Assembly: GCA_905250025.1 (NCBI GenBank)
Contig: CAJNOJ010000299.1
Coordinates: 54,282 to 118,281, forward strand
Reading direction: 5' to 3'
Source: Adineta ricciae
Lineage: Eukaryota > Rotifera > Eurotatoria > Adinetida > Adinetidae
DNA: 64,000 nt
Positions 52,900 to 64,000 of this stretch are shown here, in pieces. The notes beneath the pieces are model-generated. The model saw only the letters and a program-made list of their open reading frames with translations, ran no database searches and was not told the DNA's origin. Within the stretch, counting starts at the first letter, position 1; every line of letters begins with the position of its first letter. A program made the position numbers and the translations under genes.

Positions 52900-55018
52900 C
52901 AATGATCTTTGTCGCCCATGGATATACGACGTACTTCGCAGTGTTCAATTCTATGGCGCACAAGAAAAGGCACAAATTCAAAGGGATGAAACAAATCACA
53001 CGTATATACCCACATTGAAATTGAGTTCCTTCTTACAGTTAGTTCTCAACGACCATTTTCCTCACTTGGAATTTGCATTCACTGGAGCGGAACCAGAAGA
53101 TGGAAAACTTAATCGTTCTACGACATTTGATTTCATTTACAAATTCTTGATAGGTTTTGATCGTCAAAAAATTCAAACGAGCCACTTCAAGAACTCAAGC
53201 GAAGCTCTTGATTTCTTATTAAAACAACCACATCAAGCGATTATGCTTATGCTGCAAGAGATTAAAAATAGAAAGAAAAACATAACTAGAAAAAGTATGT
53301 TTGCCTGGTTTACGAACAAATTGGCGGAACTAGAAGAGAAGGAAAAAGCAAATTTAATGCCAGCTTTTTACAGTTGGACAGTCGGTCTTGATCTGTTTGG
53401 TGATGAATCAGGTTTTCCATACTGCCCATTTGTGGCACCCTCGTTCATTAATTTTATTCAAAAACGGCGAAAAATTTCGAAAGAAACTCCCGATCTCGAG
53501 CGCAACCTTTTTGGTGTTCGTGTTCATTGTGGTGAAAACGTTATGTTTGCTGATACTGAAATTCCAGGATATCGACTATTTATCGCGCATATGTATATCA
53601 TTTTCCGCTGTTTGTTATTTCTCCAAAAAGAACTCCAGTATGGTATTCGAATTGGTCATGGCATCGCATTCGATCGTATTCTCGGTGGTACAATGAGCGA
53701 ATCAAGATATCGAAAGTCGTCAGTGATATTGGCAGACATTCAAGAACGGGCTCAAGATCTAATGAAAACAATAGCTTTTGAGGTCAATATTACGAGTAAT
53801 GAATATTTACTAGGTCAAACATTACGTCAAGGAGATGCTGGGCGACCACTTCGTCTTGGCGGCTTATTTGACAAAGTACCAATCATTCTTGCAACTGATG
53901 ACGACGGAGTTTGGCCGATTGATCATTGTGCATTCGTTCATCCTGGGCATCATTCGTTAACCGCTGAATATTGTCGAGCAATTTCGTCTGGTTTAATTGA
54001 TAAGACTGATTAGCTGCAGAAGATTCTTCAAAATACGAAAGATTTCTGCTTCTGGAATATGGGTGGATCTCTCCGAATGCCGCCCGAGCCTTACTACTCT
54101 CCACAATATAATCATCTGGGTAATACGATTATTATACATCCAGATATTCTCCGACGTCTTCAGAATCGTTACAACGACACTCCTACGACAGAAACCGACT
54201 ATAAGAATAGGTTTTTTTCCGGCAATCTGAACGCCAACTCCATCGAATGGGAGCATGAAACAGGTGTGTTACGTGTAGTATTCATTTGTATTTGTACAAA
54301 TGGTAATATGAGTGCAAAAGAAATATCTGCGATACGCAATGATTATAATATTATATTTGGACATGATGAAAATCAGTTCGATTTGATATATAGTTTCTGG
54401 AAGGATGTCCGCTCCGAGTTTATGTCGGGCAATCATGCTACAGGCTCACATAACGATTTAGAAATCGGACACAAAGTTGAGTTGAAATTCGATGATGCAA
54501 ATTTTTTATTTTATGCGAATCCGAAGCATGGCCAACTACGAGACTCACCCGAACGTTGTTTGTGTGAATTCATTCACCAAAAGTGTGGATCCAAGCGTAC
54601 AATTTATGCTTTCGTAGATACTATTGACACCAAAAGGATAGTAGAACTTTTGGAACAAAGAATAAACTCTAGCGATAGCGAACAATACAACAAGATGACT
54701 TTATTCATATATACAAATACAAACATATATGAATATGTATCGCATGGAATTAACAAAGAATTTAGGTTAATAATAAATCCCCATTCGTCGAAGCGGAACA
54801 AAGACAAACAATGCTTCTTGTACACGTTATGCTCATCTGCCAGTGCTGCAACAGCTGCTCTTCATTTGATTGCCGAAATAATTTCTGGCAAACAATCTAG
54901 CCATGAGTCTAAATTTTCGCCTGGTCAAGCACATCCTACTGAATCGATGGTGTTGGAATCTCCAATACCTGTCAGCTGTGATGTCACTGATGATGCATCG
55001 GAAGAAAAGAAAAATTAA
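52900..55018 (+). pseudogene. Adenosine-deaminase-like gene, middle and C-terminal part with premature stop
   Basis: Counterpart of 49284..51408 in the other copy. Carries VRVHCGEN, RIGHGIAFD and ATDDDGVW. A CAG codon is changed to TAG at 54011..54013 shortly after the metal-binding Asp; the frame then stays open to 55018, where it ends about six codons earlier than copy 2 in a changed tail. With the stop at 41655 on what is probably the same haplotype, this copy has two nonsense changes. Confidence 0.75.
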
Positions 55019-56059
55019 GTACTTCATTTCGAATACACGTGAAGCACCAGAAACATTTACTATAGATTTAAATCCTATACGATCAACTCTGCGTTTGTGC
55101 CTATACTTTGTCACCATTTATAAGTAGTAGTCGAGACCTTTCGCGATAACTCATATAAACTTGTATTCGGTTTTTGATTTTCACAATAAAAGCTAAACTT
55201 TTAAAAATACACGAGAATAACAAAACGTGTAAATCTCTCAACAACCTATTTTCCACTGGATACTGTTTTTCAATATAGTAAGGACTACATATTATGATAT
55301 TATAATTAATTATAAAACAAACAACTTCAGTTGGCTGTCGAGGAGAAAATAGTCGATCTGATGCGGTGTGTGAAGCGGTTAAAAAGCCATTGATCAATAT
55401 GTTCGATAGGATAGAGGAATATTCTTTTTACAGAACGTATTACAAACTATAGTATCAACATCATAATAAATATTCACAAAATACTTGAATGTAATGGCGT
55501 AAACAATTTTATAATAGTCGATAGAAAGAATTTTTCCTTTTTTTTTCTCCTCAAGAGATATGAGTAGCATATTGAAAAATATCATACAATACTACTCGTC
55601 GTGGGCTATCAGACAGTTATGAACCATCTTTAAAATAATATATATGAGAAGATATTTTTGCGCTACAAGATGTGCAAGTTTTGTTGACTACAACTATATT
55701 TTAGGGGATTTTTGAAAGGGAAATAGTTGTGCAAACTTGAAAACACTCTGTAAACATCGGTACATAAAAGACATACGACCAGCCGTTTACTGTTACCGTT
55801 TCAATCTCTGCTCTAAGTGATGCCATTGAATTTCGTATTGTTTATTTAAAGTGCTTCATAGCGACGAATTTCCGCGTCACATGTGGTTCTTCTTTTCTTT
55901 TACTGTTTCTTAATAATAACAGTATACATTACACGTGAATAGCTGATCAGCCATGACGACAGAACACAAGAAAAAAAACATCGTGATTGAAAATACAAAT
56001 CGATACATTCAAAGAGAATACTCAAATAATTGCGTCACTCTATCGGAAGTCAAACTAAA
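55019..56059. other. Intergenic region before SDHA (copy 2)
   Basis: Counterpart of 51409..52395, highly similar with small indels. Holds the SDHA upstream region. Nothing else recognised. Confidence 0.5.
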
Positions 56060-58608
56060 ATGAGTTTCCTCTCGAGAATCCCGAAATCAACACGTTTTCA
56101 TGTAAGTGCATTTTTTCTCAAGTTACAAGAAGTACACTTTTCATTTTCTTTTGTAGTCTATAGCTCGTACTTTCGCTGTGGAAAGTTTTCAAAAGCACAA
56201 TATCAGTGCAAAGCATACAACCAACACGCATGTACGATTGAATGTATACTTACTTCCTTTTCATTTTTCATATTAGATCACTTCAAAATATAAGATTATC
56301 GATCATGTCTATGATGCCGTTGTTATTGGCGCTGGTGGTGCTGGTCTTCGTGCTGCTTATGGTTTATCAGCAGCTGGTTTTAAAACTGCAGTTATTAGTA
56401 AATTGTTTCCTACACGCAGTCATACGGTTGCCGCTCAAGGTGGTATCAATGCTGCGTTAGGAAATATGGAACCTGATGATTGGCGATGGCATATGTATGA
56501 TACAGTCAAAGGTTCTGATTGGCTTGGTGATCAAGATGCAATACACTATATGGCTCAACAAGCTCCGCGTGCTGTTGTTGAAGTAGGACGCGCGCTTGAG
56601 ATAAAAATCTACTATTGAATTTCTCTTCGACGGAAAAAGCTTGACAATATCGGTATGCCATTCAGTAGAAATCCGAATGGCACAATTTTTCAACGTGCCT
56701 TTGGTGCTCAGTCGTATGAGTACGGTCGGGGTAAGCAAGCACGTCGTTGCTGTGCTGTTGCTGATCGTACGGGCCATGCAATGTTGCATACACTCTACGG
56801 CGAAGTAAATAATAGACTATTTAGGCATATATAAAATGATATTTATCTAGTCGTTGAAATACAGCACAGATTATTTTATTGAATATTTTGCGCTTGATTT
56901 ATTCATGAATTCAGATAGAACACAATGCCTTGGTCTTATTGCATTAAATCTTGAAGATGGAAGCCTTCATCGATTCCAAGCCAATAATACTGTTGTAGCA
57001 ACTGGGTAATCGTATTGGATTCTTTTTTTATGGATATAGGTTAAAATTTAACGATTTAGTGGTTATGGGCGAGCCTATTTGTCATGTACGTCAGCGCATA
57101 CATGTACTGGTGATGGTAATGCCATGGTTACTCGTGCAGGTCTGACAAATCAAGATTTAGAATTTGTTCAATTCCATCCAACTGGTAATTCCTATTGTTT
57201 CGACTTGTGAAACAACGTTGAAAAGAATTTTATTAGGTATTTTTGGAGTGGGCTGCCTCATATCAGAAGCTGCTCGCGGTGAAGGCGCCTTTCTTGTTAA
57301 TAGTAATGGCGAACGCTTCATGGAACGTTATGCGCCAGCTAAAAAAGATCTTGCTTCGCGTGACGTTGTGTCACGTTCGATAACGAAGGAAATTGTCGAA
57401 GGACGGTTGGATAGTTTTTTGTCCGAAATTTTCCTCTAGAAAAACTCTTTGACTAATGTTCATAGTGGCGTTGGGAAAGAGAACGATCATATGTATCTCC
57501 AATTACATCACTTGGATCCAGAACTAATACACGAACGTTTACCAGGCATTCAAGAAACCGTCAAAATATTTGTCGGTATTGACATCACGAAAGAGTCAAT
57601 ACCTATAATACCAACAGTTCATTATAATATGGGTGGTATTCCGACAAATTATAAAGGTCAAGTTATACAACATAAAAATGGAAAAGATGTTGTCATCAAA
57701 GGTTTATATGCAGCCGGTGAAGCTGCATGTGCAAGTATCCATGGTGCTAATAGACTCGGCGCAAATTCCCTGCTGGATCTTGTTGTATTTGGGCGTGCAT
57801 GTGCACTCACAATTGCAGAAGAAAATAAACCTGGAGACACGTTACCCGAACTTCCATCGGTGAGCAATGAAAACCAAAGAGATTTGTACAATAGTGAACC
57901 TGTTTTAGGATACTGGTCGAATGTCGATCGATAACTTAGATCGACTGAGATATGCCAATGGATCAATTTCAACAGCGGAACTTCGTTTGAAAATGCAAAA
58001 TGTATGTAACTTTTATCTGTACGCACTGAGTTCCTTATAGAGGATTTAGACAATGCAATTTCATGCTGCAGTCTTCCGTAAAGATCAAACACTGACGAAA
58101 GGTTGTGTATTGATGGATAGCATATTTCAAGGACAATACGATTTGGGATTAAAAGACCGTGGAATTATCTGGAACACAGATTTGACTGAAGCGCTGGAAT
58201 TACAAAATTTATTACTTAATGCTGTGCAAACAATCTATGCGGCAAAAGCACGAGAAGAAAGTCGAGGTGCACATGCAAGAGAAGATTTTCCTGTAAGAAT
58301 AGACAAATGAAGAACAATATGAATCTGACATTTCATTGTAGGATCGTATTGATGAGTATGATTATTCAAATTTAGCAGAAAATCCTATTGCCAATCAGAA
58401 AAAGAAACCATTCGAGAAGCACTGGCGTAAGCATTCATTATCTTACACGGATCCCGCAAGTGGAAAAGTAAGACGAATTAGGTGAAAGAATATCTCTTGA
58501 ATTCGATTCTTCCTTTTCTAGACAACATTATCATATCGGCCTGTAATTGATAAAACATTGGATGAAAACGTTTGTGCATCAGTACCGCCACAACCTCGTA
58601 AATATTGA
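56060..58608 (+). CDS. SDHA: Succinate dehydrogenase flavoprotein subunit, mitochondrial (complete)
   Basis: Catalytic subunit of respiratory complex II; oxidises succinate to fumarate with covalent FAD in the mitochondrial matrix. Twelve exons: 56060-56101, 56157-56243, 56277-56582, 56640-56804, 56851-57005, 57060-57184, 57237-57405, 57466-57859, 57909-58001, 58050-58292, 58342-58467, 58522-58608; total 1992 nt, 663 aa, the usual length. Basic presequence, [10 protein letters not shown] dinucleotide fold, FAD-linking His in [17 protein letters not shown], substrate-site stretches ([27 protein letters not shown]), GEAACASVHG-like [21 protein letters not shown], and the C-terminal [14 protein letters not shown] region. 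No lesion seen. Converges with the four-TM gene, only 39 bp between stop codons. Confidence 0.96.
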
Positions 58609-58647
58609 AAGCGAAAAAGAAAACTTTATTCAATCAAACAATCTGTT

Positions 58648-59187
58648 TCAAAGACCCATTTTAATCAAGAGTTTTTGCCCGTTTGGATTAAAAAGTAAAT
58701 AACCATTGACAACACTTCCTAAGACAGCAACCAGAAAACCTTTCGAAAGAAAGAAGATTGGATTGGTGATTGCACCCCAATAATCCATATGATGATCTAG
58801 TCGAAAACATAAGACATTGCACGAGCCGAATACGAGACATCCTAAGATGATTGTACCAAGGATTGCTTTTGTATTAAAGTATCGATCAGTTATAAACATA
58901 TTTATCAACGTTCCCATGGTTGAGCCCATTCCGATGCCGCAGAAAAATAATGTCCAAGCGATTTTATAGAAAAGATCTTTGAAACCAGAGAAAGCAAAAA
59001 TACCAATCAATAAAAACATAAACTCGGCGCCCATCGACGACATAATGAATAATTTCATCGGTCGAAGATAATATTGCCGCCGTTTCTGCGCGGCGAATGA
59101 AGTCGATGATGATGAATTGCTTTCATTCTCGTCGGTGACCGATGGCATATTATGTTTAGTTGCGTCCATCGTTTCCTTTGTAGACAT
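58648..59187 (-). CDS. Four-transmembrane protein of unknown function (copy 1)
   Basis: 179 residues from ATG 59187 (MSTKETMDATK); the frame stays open upstream to 59469, but that part reads like 5' UTR. A Ser-rich cytosolic N-terminus is followed by four hydrophobic segments (about 60-83, 90-115, 120-145, 155-175), with DRYFNTKAILG between the second and third. The C-terminus is short and basic (NPNGQKLLIKMGL). I do not recognise the family. Its polyadenylation signal (AATAAA on the minus strand, near 58625) lies in the 39-bp gap to SDHA, so the two 3' UTRs must overlap. Confidence 0.6.
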   Translation of the reverse strand: MSTKETMDATKHNMPSVTDENESNSSSSTSFAAQKRRQYYLRPMKLFIMSSMGAEFMFLLIGIFAFSGFKDLFYKIAWTLFFCGIGMGSTMGTLINMFITDRYFNTKAILGTIILGCLVFGSCNVLCFRLDHHMDYWGAITNPIFFLSKGFLVAVLGSVVNGYLLFNPNGQKLLIKMGL

Positions 59188-59613
59188 TAGAATTTGAATC
59201 GATAAATGGATTTTCCATAAAGAAACTATCAAATACCAATCGAAGTGCACAGAAGATGAACCTCCCAAGCGCATGTGAAAGAAAAACATAGAAAATCCAT
59301 ATATTCTACGTAATAGATGTCTCTGTCGTACCAAAACAAGATTTTCATTGATATGACAAACATTGTGTACGTTTATTATGTTTTTTTCGTTTGATTGAAA
59401 AGTGTATAGATTGTTGAAATACAGAATCAGTTTTCTATGATGAGTTAACAAATTTACAATGCCATGCAATTGCTCTGATTGTCTCTCCTATCACAACACG
59501 ACGTTTTTCACTTCCTCGTAACGTGAGTCATTTGTACCAACTGAATCATGGACCGTTATAACGCCCAAATCATCATAAGTGTGTAAGCTGTCATGAACAA
59601 TTAATTCGTACCG
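59188..59613. other. Intergenic region between divergent genes
   Basis: Upstream of both the four-TM gene (minus) and the F-box gene (plus). No motif identified. Confidence 0.45.
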
Positions 59614-59721
59614 ATGACCTCAGATTTTACACAACCAATTTGTCGCTTCGAGCACCTTTCCAATGAAGTCATCTATGAAATCTTTGATTATCTTGATTTT
59701 AACGATATTCACCAAAGTTTT
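59614..59721 (+). CDS. F-box/LRR protein, N-terminal exon part
   Basis: ATG at 59614 starts MTSDFTQPICRFEHLSNEV, then IYEIFDYLDFNDIHQSF, a clear F-box (consensus LP-E-I-x-E-I-F-x-Y-L). F-box proteins link substrates to SKP1/CUL1 ubiquitin ligases. The frame runs to the contig edge; the rest of the protein resumes after 62089, with an unknown stretch missing. Bdelloids have a large family of this type. Confidence 0.8.
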
Positions 59722-59722
59722 N
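59722..59722. other. Contig join (single n) 7
   Basis: Sequence 56538..58902 on the left recurs as 59723..62087. The inserted contig interrupts the F-box gene that begins at 59614 and resumes at 62089. Confidence 0.92.
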
Positions 59723-61793
59723 GCAATACACTATATGGCTCAACAAGCTCCGCGTGCTGTTGTTGAAGTAGGACGCGCGCTTGAGATAAAAATCTGCTAT
59801 TGAATTTCTCTTCGACGGAAAAAGCTTGACAATATCGGTATGCCATTCAGTCGAAATCCGAATGGCACAATTTTTCAACGTGCCTTTGGTGCTCAGTCGT
59901 ATGATTACGGTCGGGGTGAGCAAGCACGTCGTTGCTGTGCTGTTGCTGACCGTACAGGCCATGCAATGTTGCATACACTCTACGGCGAAGTAAATAATAG
60001 ACCGTTTAGGCATATATAAAATGATATTTATCTAGTCGTTGAAATACAGCACAGATTATTTTATTGAATATTTTGCGCTTGATCTATTCATGAATTCAGA
60101 TAGAACACAATGCCTTGGTCTTATTGCATTAAATCTTGAAGATGGAAGCCTTCATCGATTCCAAGCGAATAATACTGTTGTAGCAACTGGGTAATCGTAT
60201 TGGATTCTTTTTTTTATGGACATAGGTTAAAATCTTACGATTTAGTGGTTATGGGCGAGCCTATTTTTCATGTACGTCAGCGCATACATGTACTGGTGAT
60301 GGTAATGCCATGGTTACTCGTGCAGGTCTGACAAATCAAGATTTAGAATTTGTTCAATTCCATCCAACTGGTAATTCCTATTGTTTCGACTTGTGAAACA
60401 ACGTTGAAAAGAATTTTATTAGGTATTTTTGGAGTGGGCTGCCTCATATCAGAAGCTGCTCGCGGTGAAGGCGCCTTTCTTGTTAATAGTAATGGCGAAC
60501 GCTTCATGGAACGTTATGCGCCAGCTAAAAAAGATCTTGCTTCGCGTGACGTTGTGTCACGTTCGATAACGAAGGAAATTGTCGAAGGACGGTTCGATAG
60601 TTTTTTGTCCGAAATTTTTCTCTAGAAAAATTCTTTGACTAATTTTCATAGTGGCGTTGGGAAAGAGAACGATCATATGTATCTCCAATTACATCACTTG
60701 GAACCAAAACTAATACACGAACGTTTGCCAGGCATTCAAGAAACCGTCAAAATATTTGTCGGCATTGACATCACGAAAGAGCCAATACCTATAATACCAA
60801 CAGTTCATTATAATATGGGTGGTATTCCGACAAATTATAAAGGTCAAGTTATACAACATCAAAATGGAAAAGATGTTGTCATCAAAGGTTTATATGCAGC
60901 CGGTGAAGCTGCATGTGCAAGTATCCATGGTGCTAATCGACTCGGTGCAAATTCCCTGCTTGATCTTGTTGTATTTGGGCGTGCATGTGCGATCACAATT
61001 ACCGAAGAAAATAAACCTGGAGACATGTTACCCAAACTTCCATCGGTGAGCAATGAAAAAAAAGAGAATTGTACAATAGTGAACCTGTTTTAGGATACTG
61101 GTCGAATGTCGATCGATAACTTAGATCGACTGAGATATGCCAATGGATCGATTTCAACAGCGGAACTTCGTTTGAAAATGCAAAGTGTATGTAACTTTTA
61201 TCTGTACTCACTGAGTTCCTTATAGAGGATTTAGACAATGCAACTCCATGCAGCAGTCTTTCGTAAAGATGAAACACTGACGAAAGGTTGTGTATTGATG
61301 GATAGCATATTTCAAGGACAATACGATTTGAGATTAAAAGACCGTGGAATTATCTGGAACACGGATTTGACTGAAGCGCTGGAATTACAAAATTTATTAC
61401 TTAATGCTGTGCAAACAATCTATGCGGCAAAAGCACGAGAAGAAAGTCGAGGTGCACATGCAAGAGAAGATTTTCCTGTAAGAATAGACAAATGAAGAGC
61501 AATATGAATCTGACATTTCGTTGTAGGATCGTATTGATGAATATGATTATTCAAATTTAGCAGAAAATCCTATTGCCAATCAGAAAAAGAGACCATTCGA
61601 AAAGCATTGGCGTAAGCATACATTATCTTACACGGATCCCGCAAGTGGAAAAGTAAGACAAATTAGGTGAAAGAATATTTCTTGAATTCGATTCTTCCTT
61701 TTCTAGACAACATTATCATATCGGCCTGTAATTGATAAAACATTGGATGAAAACGTTTGTGCATCAGTACCGCCACAATCTCGTAAATATTGA
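59723..61793 (+). CDS. SDHA: Succinate dehydrogenase flavoprotein subunit, 3' part (second copy)
   Basis: Counterpart of 56538..58608 with the same splice sites, starting inside exon 3 ([10 protein letters not shown]) and ending TGA 61791..61793. Few residue differences (RVDQ-type substitutions, [12 protein letters not shown]). No lesion seen. Probably continues the contig that ends at 52898, giving a full second copy. Confidence 0.9.
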
Positions 61794-61832
61794 AAACGAA
61801 AAAGAAAACTTTATTCAATCAAACAATCTGTT

Positions 61833-62087
61833 TTAAAGACCCATTTTAATCAAGAGTTTTTGCCCGTTTGGATTAAAAAGTAAATAACCATTGACAACAC
61901 TTCCTAAGACAGCAACCAGAAAACCTTTCGAAAGAAAGAAAATTGGATTGGTGATTGCACCCCAATAATCCATATGATGATCTAGTCGAAAACATAAGAC
62001 ATTGCACGAGCCGAATACGAGACATCCTAAGATGATTGTACCAAGGATTGCTTTTGTATTAAAGTATCGATCAGTTATAAACATATT
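61833..62087 (-). CDS. Four-transmembrane protein, C-terminal part (second copy)
   Basis: Last 84 residues of the protein at 58648..59187, identical at protein level in the part seen, cut by the contig edge at 62087. Confidence 0.6.
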   Translation of the reverse strand, partial: NMFITDRYFNTKAILGTIILGCLVFGSCNVLCFRLDHHMDYWGAITNPIFFLSKGFLVAVLGSVVNGYLLFNPNGQKLLIKMGL

Positions 62088-62088
62088 N
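62088..62088. other. Contig join (single n) 8
   Basis: The left contig ends inside the four-TM gene (equivalent of 58902). The right contig begins inside the F-box/LRR gene, so part of that gene is missing here. Confidence 0.88.
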
Positions 62089-63586
62089 TCGGTTTTCTGA
62101 TTTCATATCAGAACCGAATCACTTTCTTTCGCTCATCGAGTCCTCTTATTGATGATCTTCTGTCTTCGACATTTACTAAGATGACTCAACTTCGAACACT
62201 AATTCTTGAAAATATTCGATCGAAACATTTACAAGATATTCTCGTCGATCTACCTTCTCTTCGATCACTTGTTATTAAAACTATTGGTCCTATTTCATCT
62301 ACCGGTGATTTATTTCGTCAAATATTTCATTTACCTGCATTAAAATATTGTCATACAACATTCCCTGACAACTGGCCTTCTTGTCGATTACCGTTTCCGA
62401 CTACAAACGACTATAGCCCCATTGAAACACTTGTTCTCAATAATGCTTTACCTATGAGTGAACTACATATCCTTTTATCATACGTTCCTGACATTCGTCG
62501 TTTATCATACTCTATTCATCAATGGTCAACTTATACAACAATGCAACGAGAACCAATTAAATTGAGTAATCTGACCCATCTATTTCTTCATATGGCACGT
62601 ATATTTCATAGTCAAATGAAACTTTTAATGGAACAACTATTTTCTCATGTTCGTGTTGTGTATATCACGACACTTGATTCTCCATTACGTTTAACGACAA
62701 ACAAATGGGAAGATATGGTCATAAGTCCTCTGTCAAATCTACATGCTTTGCATGTGAAATTTACGGATGATGGAGCAAGGTATTTATGTTGGCGTGATCA
62801 ACAGTGGTGTTGGACACAAGAAGAACAATTGCAAAGTATATCTTCAGTACAACCGATTACGTAAGAGTGAAGAAAGTCAAGATATTTATCCTTATCCCTT
62901 TTTATGTTTACAGGCAGAAATGTGCATGTACCAATCGTTGTTCAGCTATGAGTTCAAGTTATTATCTTTCTGTCACTCAACTTGCTCTTCGAAATGATAT
63001 ATCAAAAATAGATAATTGTGTTTATTTTCCCTATATTACTAAATTGACTATCTTCCAATACTCAAATGCAACTAACCATTCAATTTCAGCTATTCTTGAT
63101 CGAATCTTTCCTCTCATGAAACTCACAGAATTGATAATTAATTATCCGCAGTTTTGTGTTGGAAAACTAGCTGAACTACTGTATTTTTCACCGAATGTCA
63201 AGAAATTGGCAGTTCATTCAATATCGTGTCACAAAGTATCATCGATTGCGATCGGAAAAAGTGCAACTCTGAAAACAGTATCCGAGAACAGCAGAATCAA
63301 AGATTTGATTATAGAAAACTATGGCACATTTGCCGATATCAAATTACTAGGCGATCTTTGTCCTCGAACTCAACAATTGACTGTTGTTTTGAGTAACTCG
63401 AATGCTTCTAGTTGTGCATCATTATTGACATTTCTATTAGAAGAGCAAAAGTCTAATACTCGTCGTCTGTGTTCATTGTGGCTTATGAATGTCAGTAGTC
63501 GGTTCAATCGTATATTACGTTCAATGGTATTGTCACCTGGTATTTCTGTCGAATCTACTAATGACAGCATTTATTACTGGTGGTAG
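62089..63586 (+). CDS. F-box/LRR protein, C-terminal part
   Basis: Continues the F-box gene started at 59614, beginning in frame with LISYQNRITFFRSSSPLIDD. Exons 62089..62860 and 62914..63586 with a 53-nt intron (GTAAGA...CAG). Irregular leucine-rich units (MTQLRTLILENI, LPSLRSLVI, LSNLTHLFLHM, FPYITKLTIFQY, SPNVKKLAVHSI) fit a substrate-binding LRR-like solenoid, ending TAG at 63584. No broken frame. The gap between the two parts probably removes about 40-60 residues, judging from the usual layout of this rotifer family. Confidence 0.78.
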
Positions 63587-64000
63587 TTTTTTTTTAAATA
63601 AAATTCAGTCATTGATCATGCTGGAACATATTTTAATGCGTCTTATAAAGACGGTCGATCATGATGTCTCACTTTCGTATTCTATCGTCAAGGTTTAAAC
63701 AATGGTCGAACTTAAAATTCATCTGTCGTTTATATTAAATCGCATGAGAATATTTATCAATAGTATTTGTAAAACTAATATGAATTTCAATTGTATTGTA
63801 GCGATATGCACGTAGTAAACTTTGCCATTAAATCTTTCCTTTTTTTCATATCGCTTATCATTGATTAAATGAGAAGTTCGACAGAATACTTTTCCATATT
63901 ACAATGTGACGATTGTCGATGAAAGTACGTGTTTATTTATCTGTTTCTTTCGGTCCGAAATCGTGTCGCTTTATGATAAGAAAAGAAAATGTTTGAGATC
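63587..64000. other. 3' flank, nothing recognised
   Basis: About 410 bp of AT-rich sequence after the F-box gene, with AATAAA near 63597 as a likely polyadenylation signal. No gene seen to the window edge. Confidence 0.5.

Noticed and set aside
59188..59469. N-terminal extension of the four-TM protein to 59469
   Set aside because: The extra residues look like translated AT-rich UTR; the Ser-rich start at 59187 is the more natural N-terminus.
1..62088. Several large tandem gene duplications (fem-1, PHM, SDHA, GPCR, GH27 and others)
   Set aside because: Every duplication breakpoint coincides with a single n, and alternate contigs join or overlap, so interleaved haplotypes explain them better.
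1..64000. CRISPR arrays, rRNA or tRNA genes
   Set aside because: None seen on reading; no regularly spaced repeats and no rRNA-like blocks. tRNAs cannot be fully excluded without a covariance-model scan.

Overview
The window looks like bdelloid rotifer nuclear DNA (Adineta/Rotaria type). The evidence is AT-rich sequence, many 45-68 nt GT-AG introns, rotifer-type short GPCRs, an ADP-ribosyltransferase fused to TPR repeats, a Thr-stalk kelch membrane protein, and several intronless or bacterial/fungal/phage-like genes beside ordinary animal genes (fem-1, SDHA, PHM).

The main structural fact is that eight single 'n' bases (964, 12770, 20685, 27991, 42353, 52899, 59722, 62088) divide the window into nine contigs. 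At the first seven, sequence on one side is repeated, slightly diverged, on the other. The ends fit two interleaved gene copies: even-numbered contigs abut or overlap one another (contigs 4/6 by about 60 nt, contigs 6/8 by 26 nt), and odd-numbered contigs do the same with gaps. The apparent tandem duplications are therefore best read as two haplotypes (or homoeologues) zig-zagged into one scaffold. Many genes appear once whole and once cut.

Layout of the underlying locus, left to right: fem-1 homologue (+); kelch membrane-protein pseudogene (-) ending in a telomere-like G-rich tract; rotifer GPCR (-); aminergic-type GPCR (+); membrane-anchored peptidylglycine alpha-hydroxylating monooxygenase, PHM (-, 10 exons); unknown type II membrane protein (-, 4 exons); decayed GPCR (+); ADP-ribosyltransferase/TPR protein (-); single-exon GPCR (-); secreted protein with a phage tail-collar C-terminus (-); fungal-like GH27 alpha-galactosidase (-), split in one copy by a complete Ty3/gypsy element; GPCR (-); intronless DUF924 gene (+); intronless adenosine-deaminase-like gene (+); SDHA (+, 12 exons); four-TM protein (-); F-box/LRR protein (+).

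The stretch from about 26.5 to 51.4 kb carries four genes of non-metazoan appearance plus the retrotransposon. The retrotransposon has two 302-bp LTRs with no difference I could find, a 4-bp target duplication, intact gag and pol, and a textbook -1 frameshift signal (TTTAAAC, 7-nt spacer, hairpin). The adenosine-deaminase-like gene is damaged differently in each copy. Exon structures for PHM, SDHA, GH27, the collar gene, GPCRs and the type II protein were checked by hand: junctions are GT-AG and summed exon lengths are multiples of three. No database search was possible, so family names rest on motif recognition.
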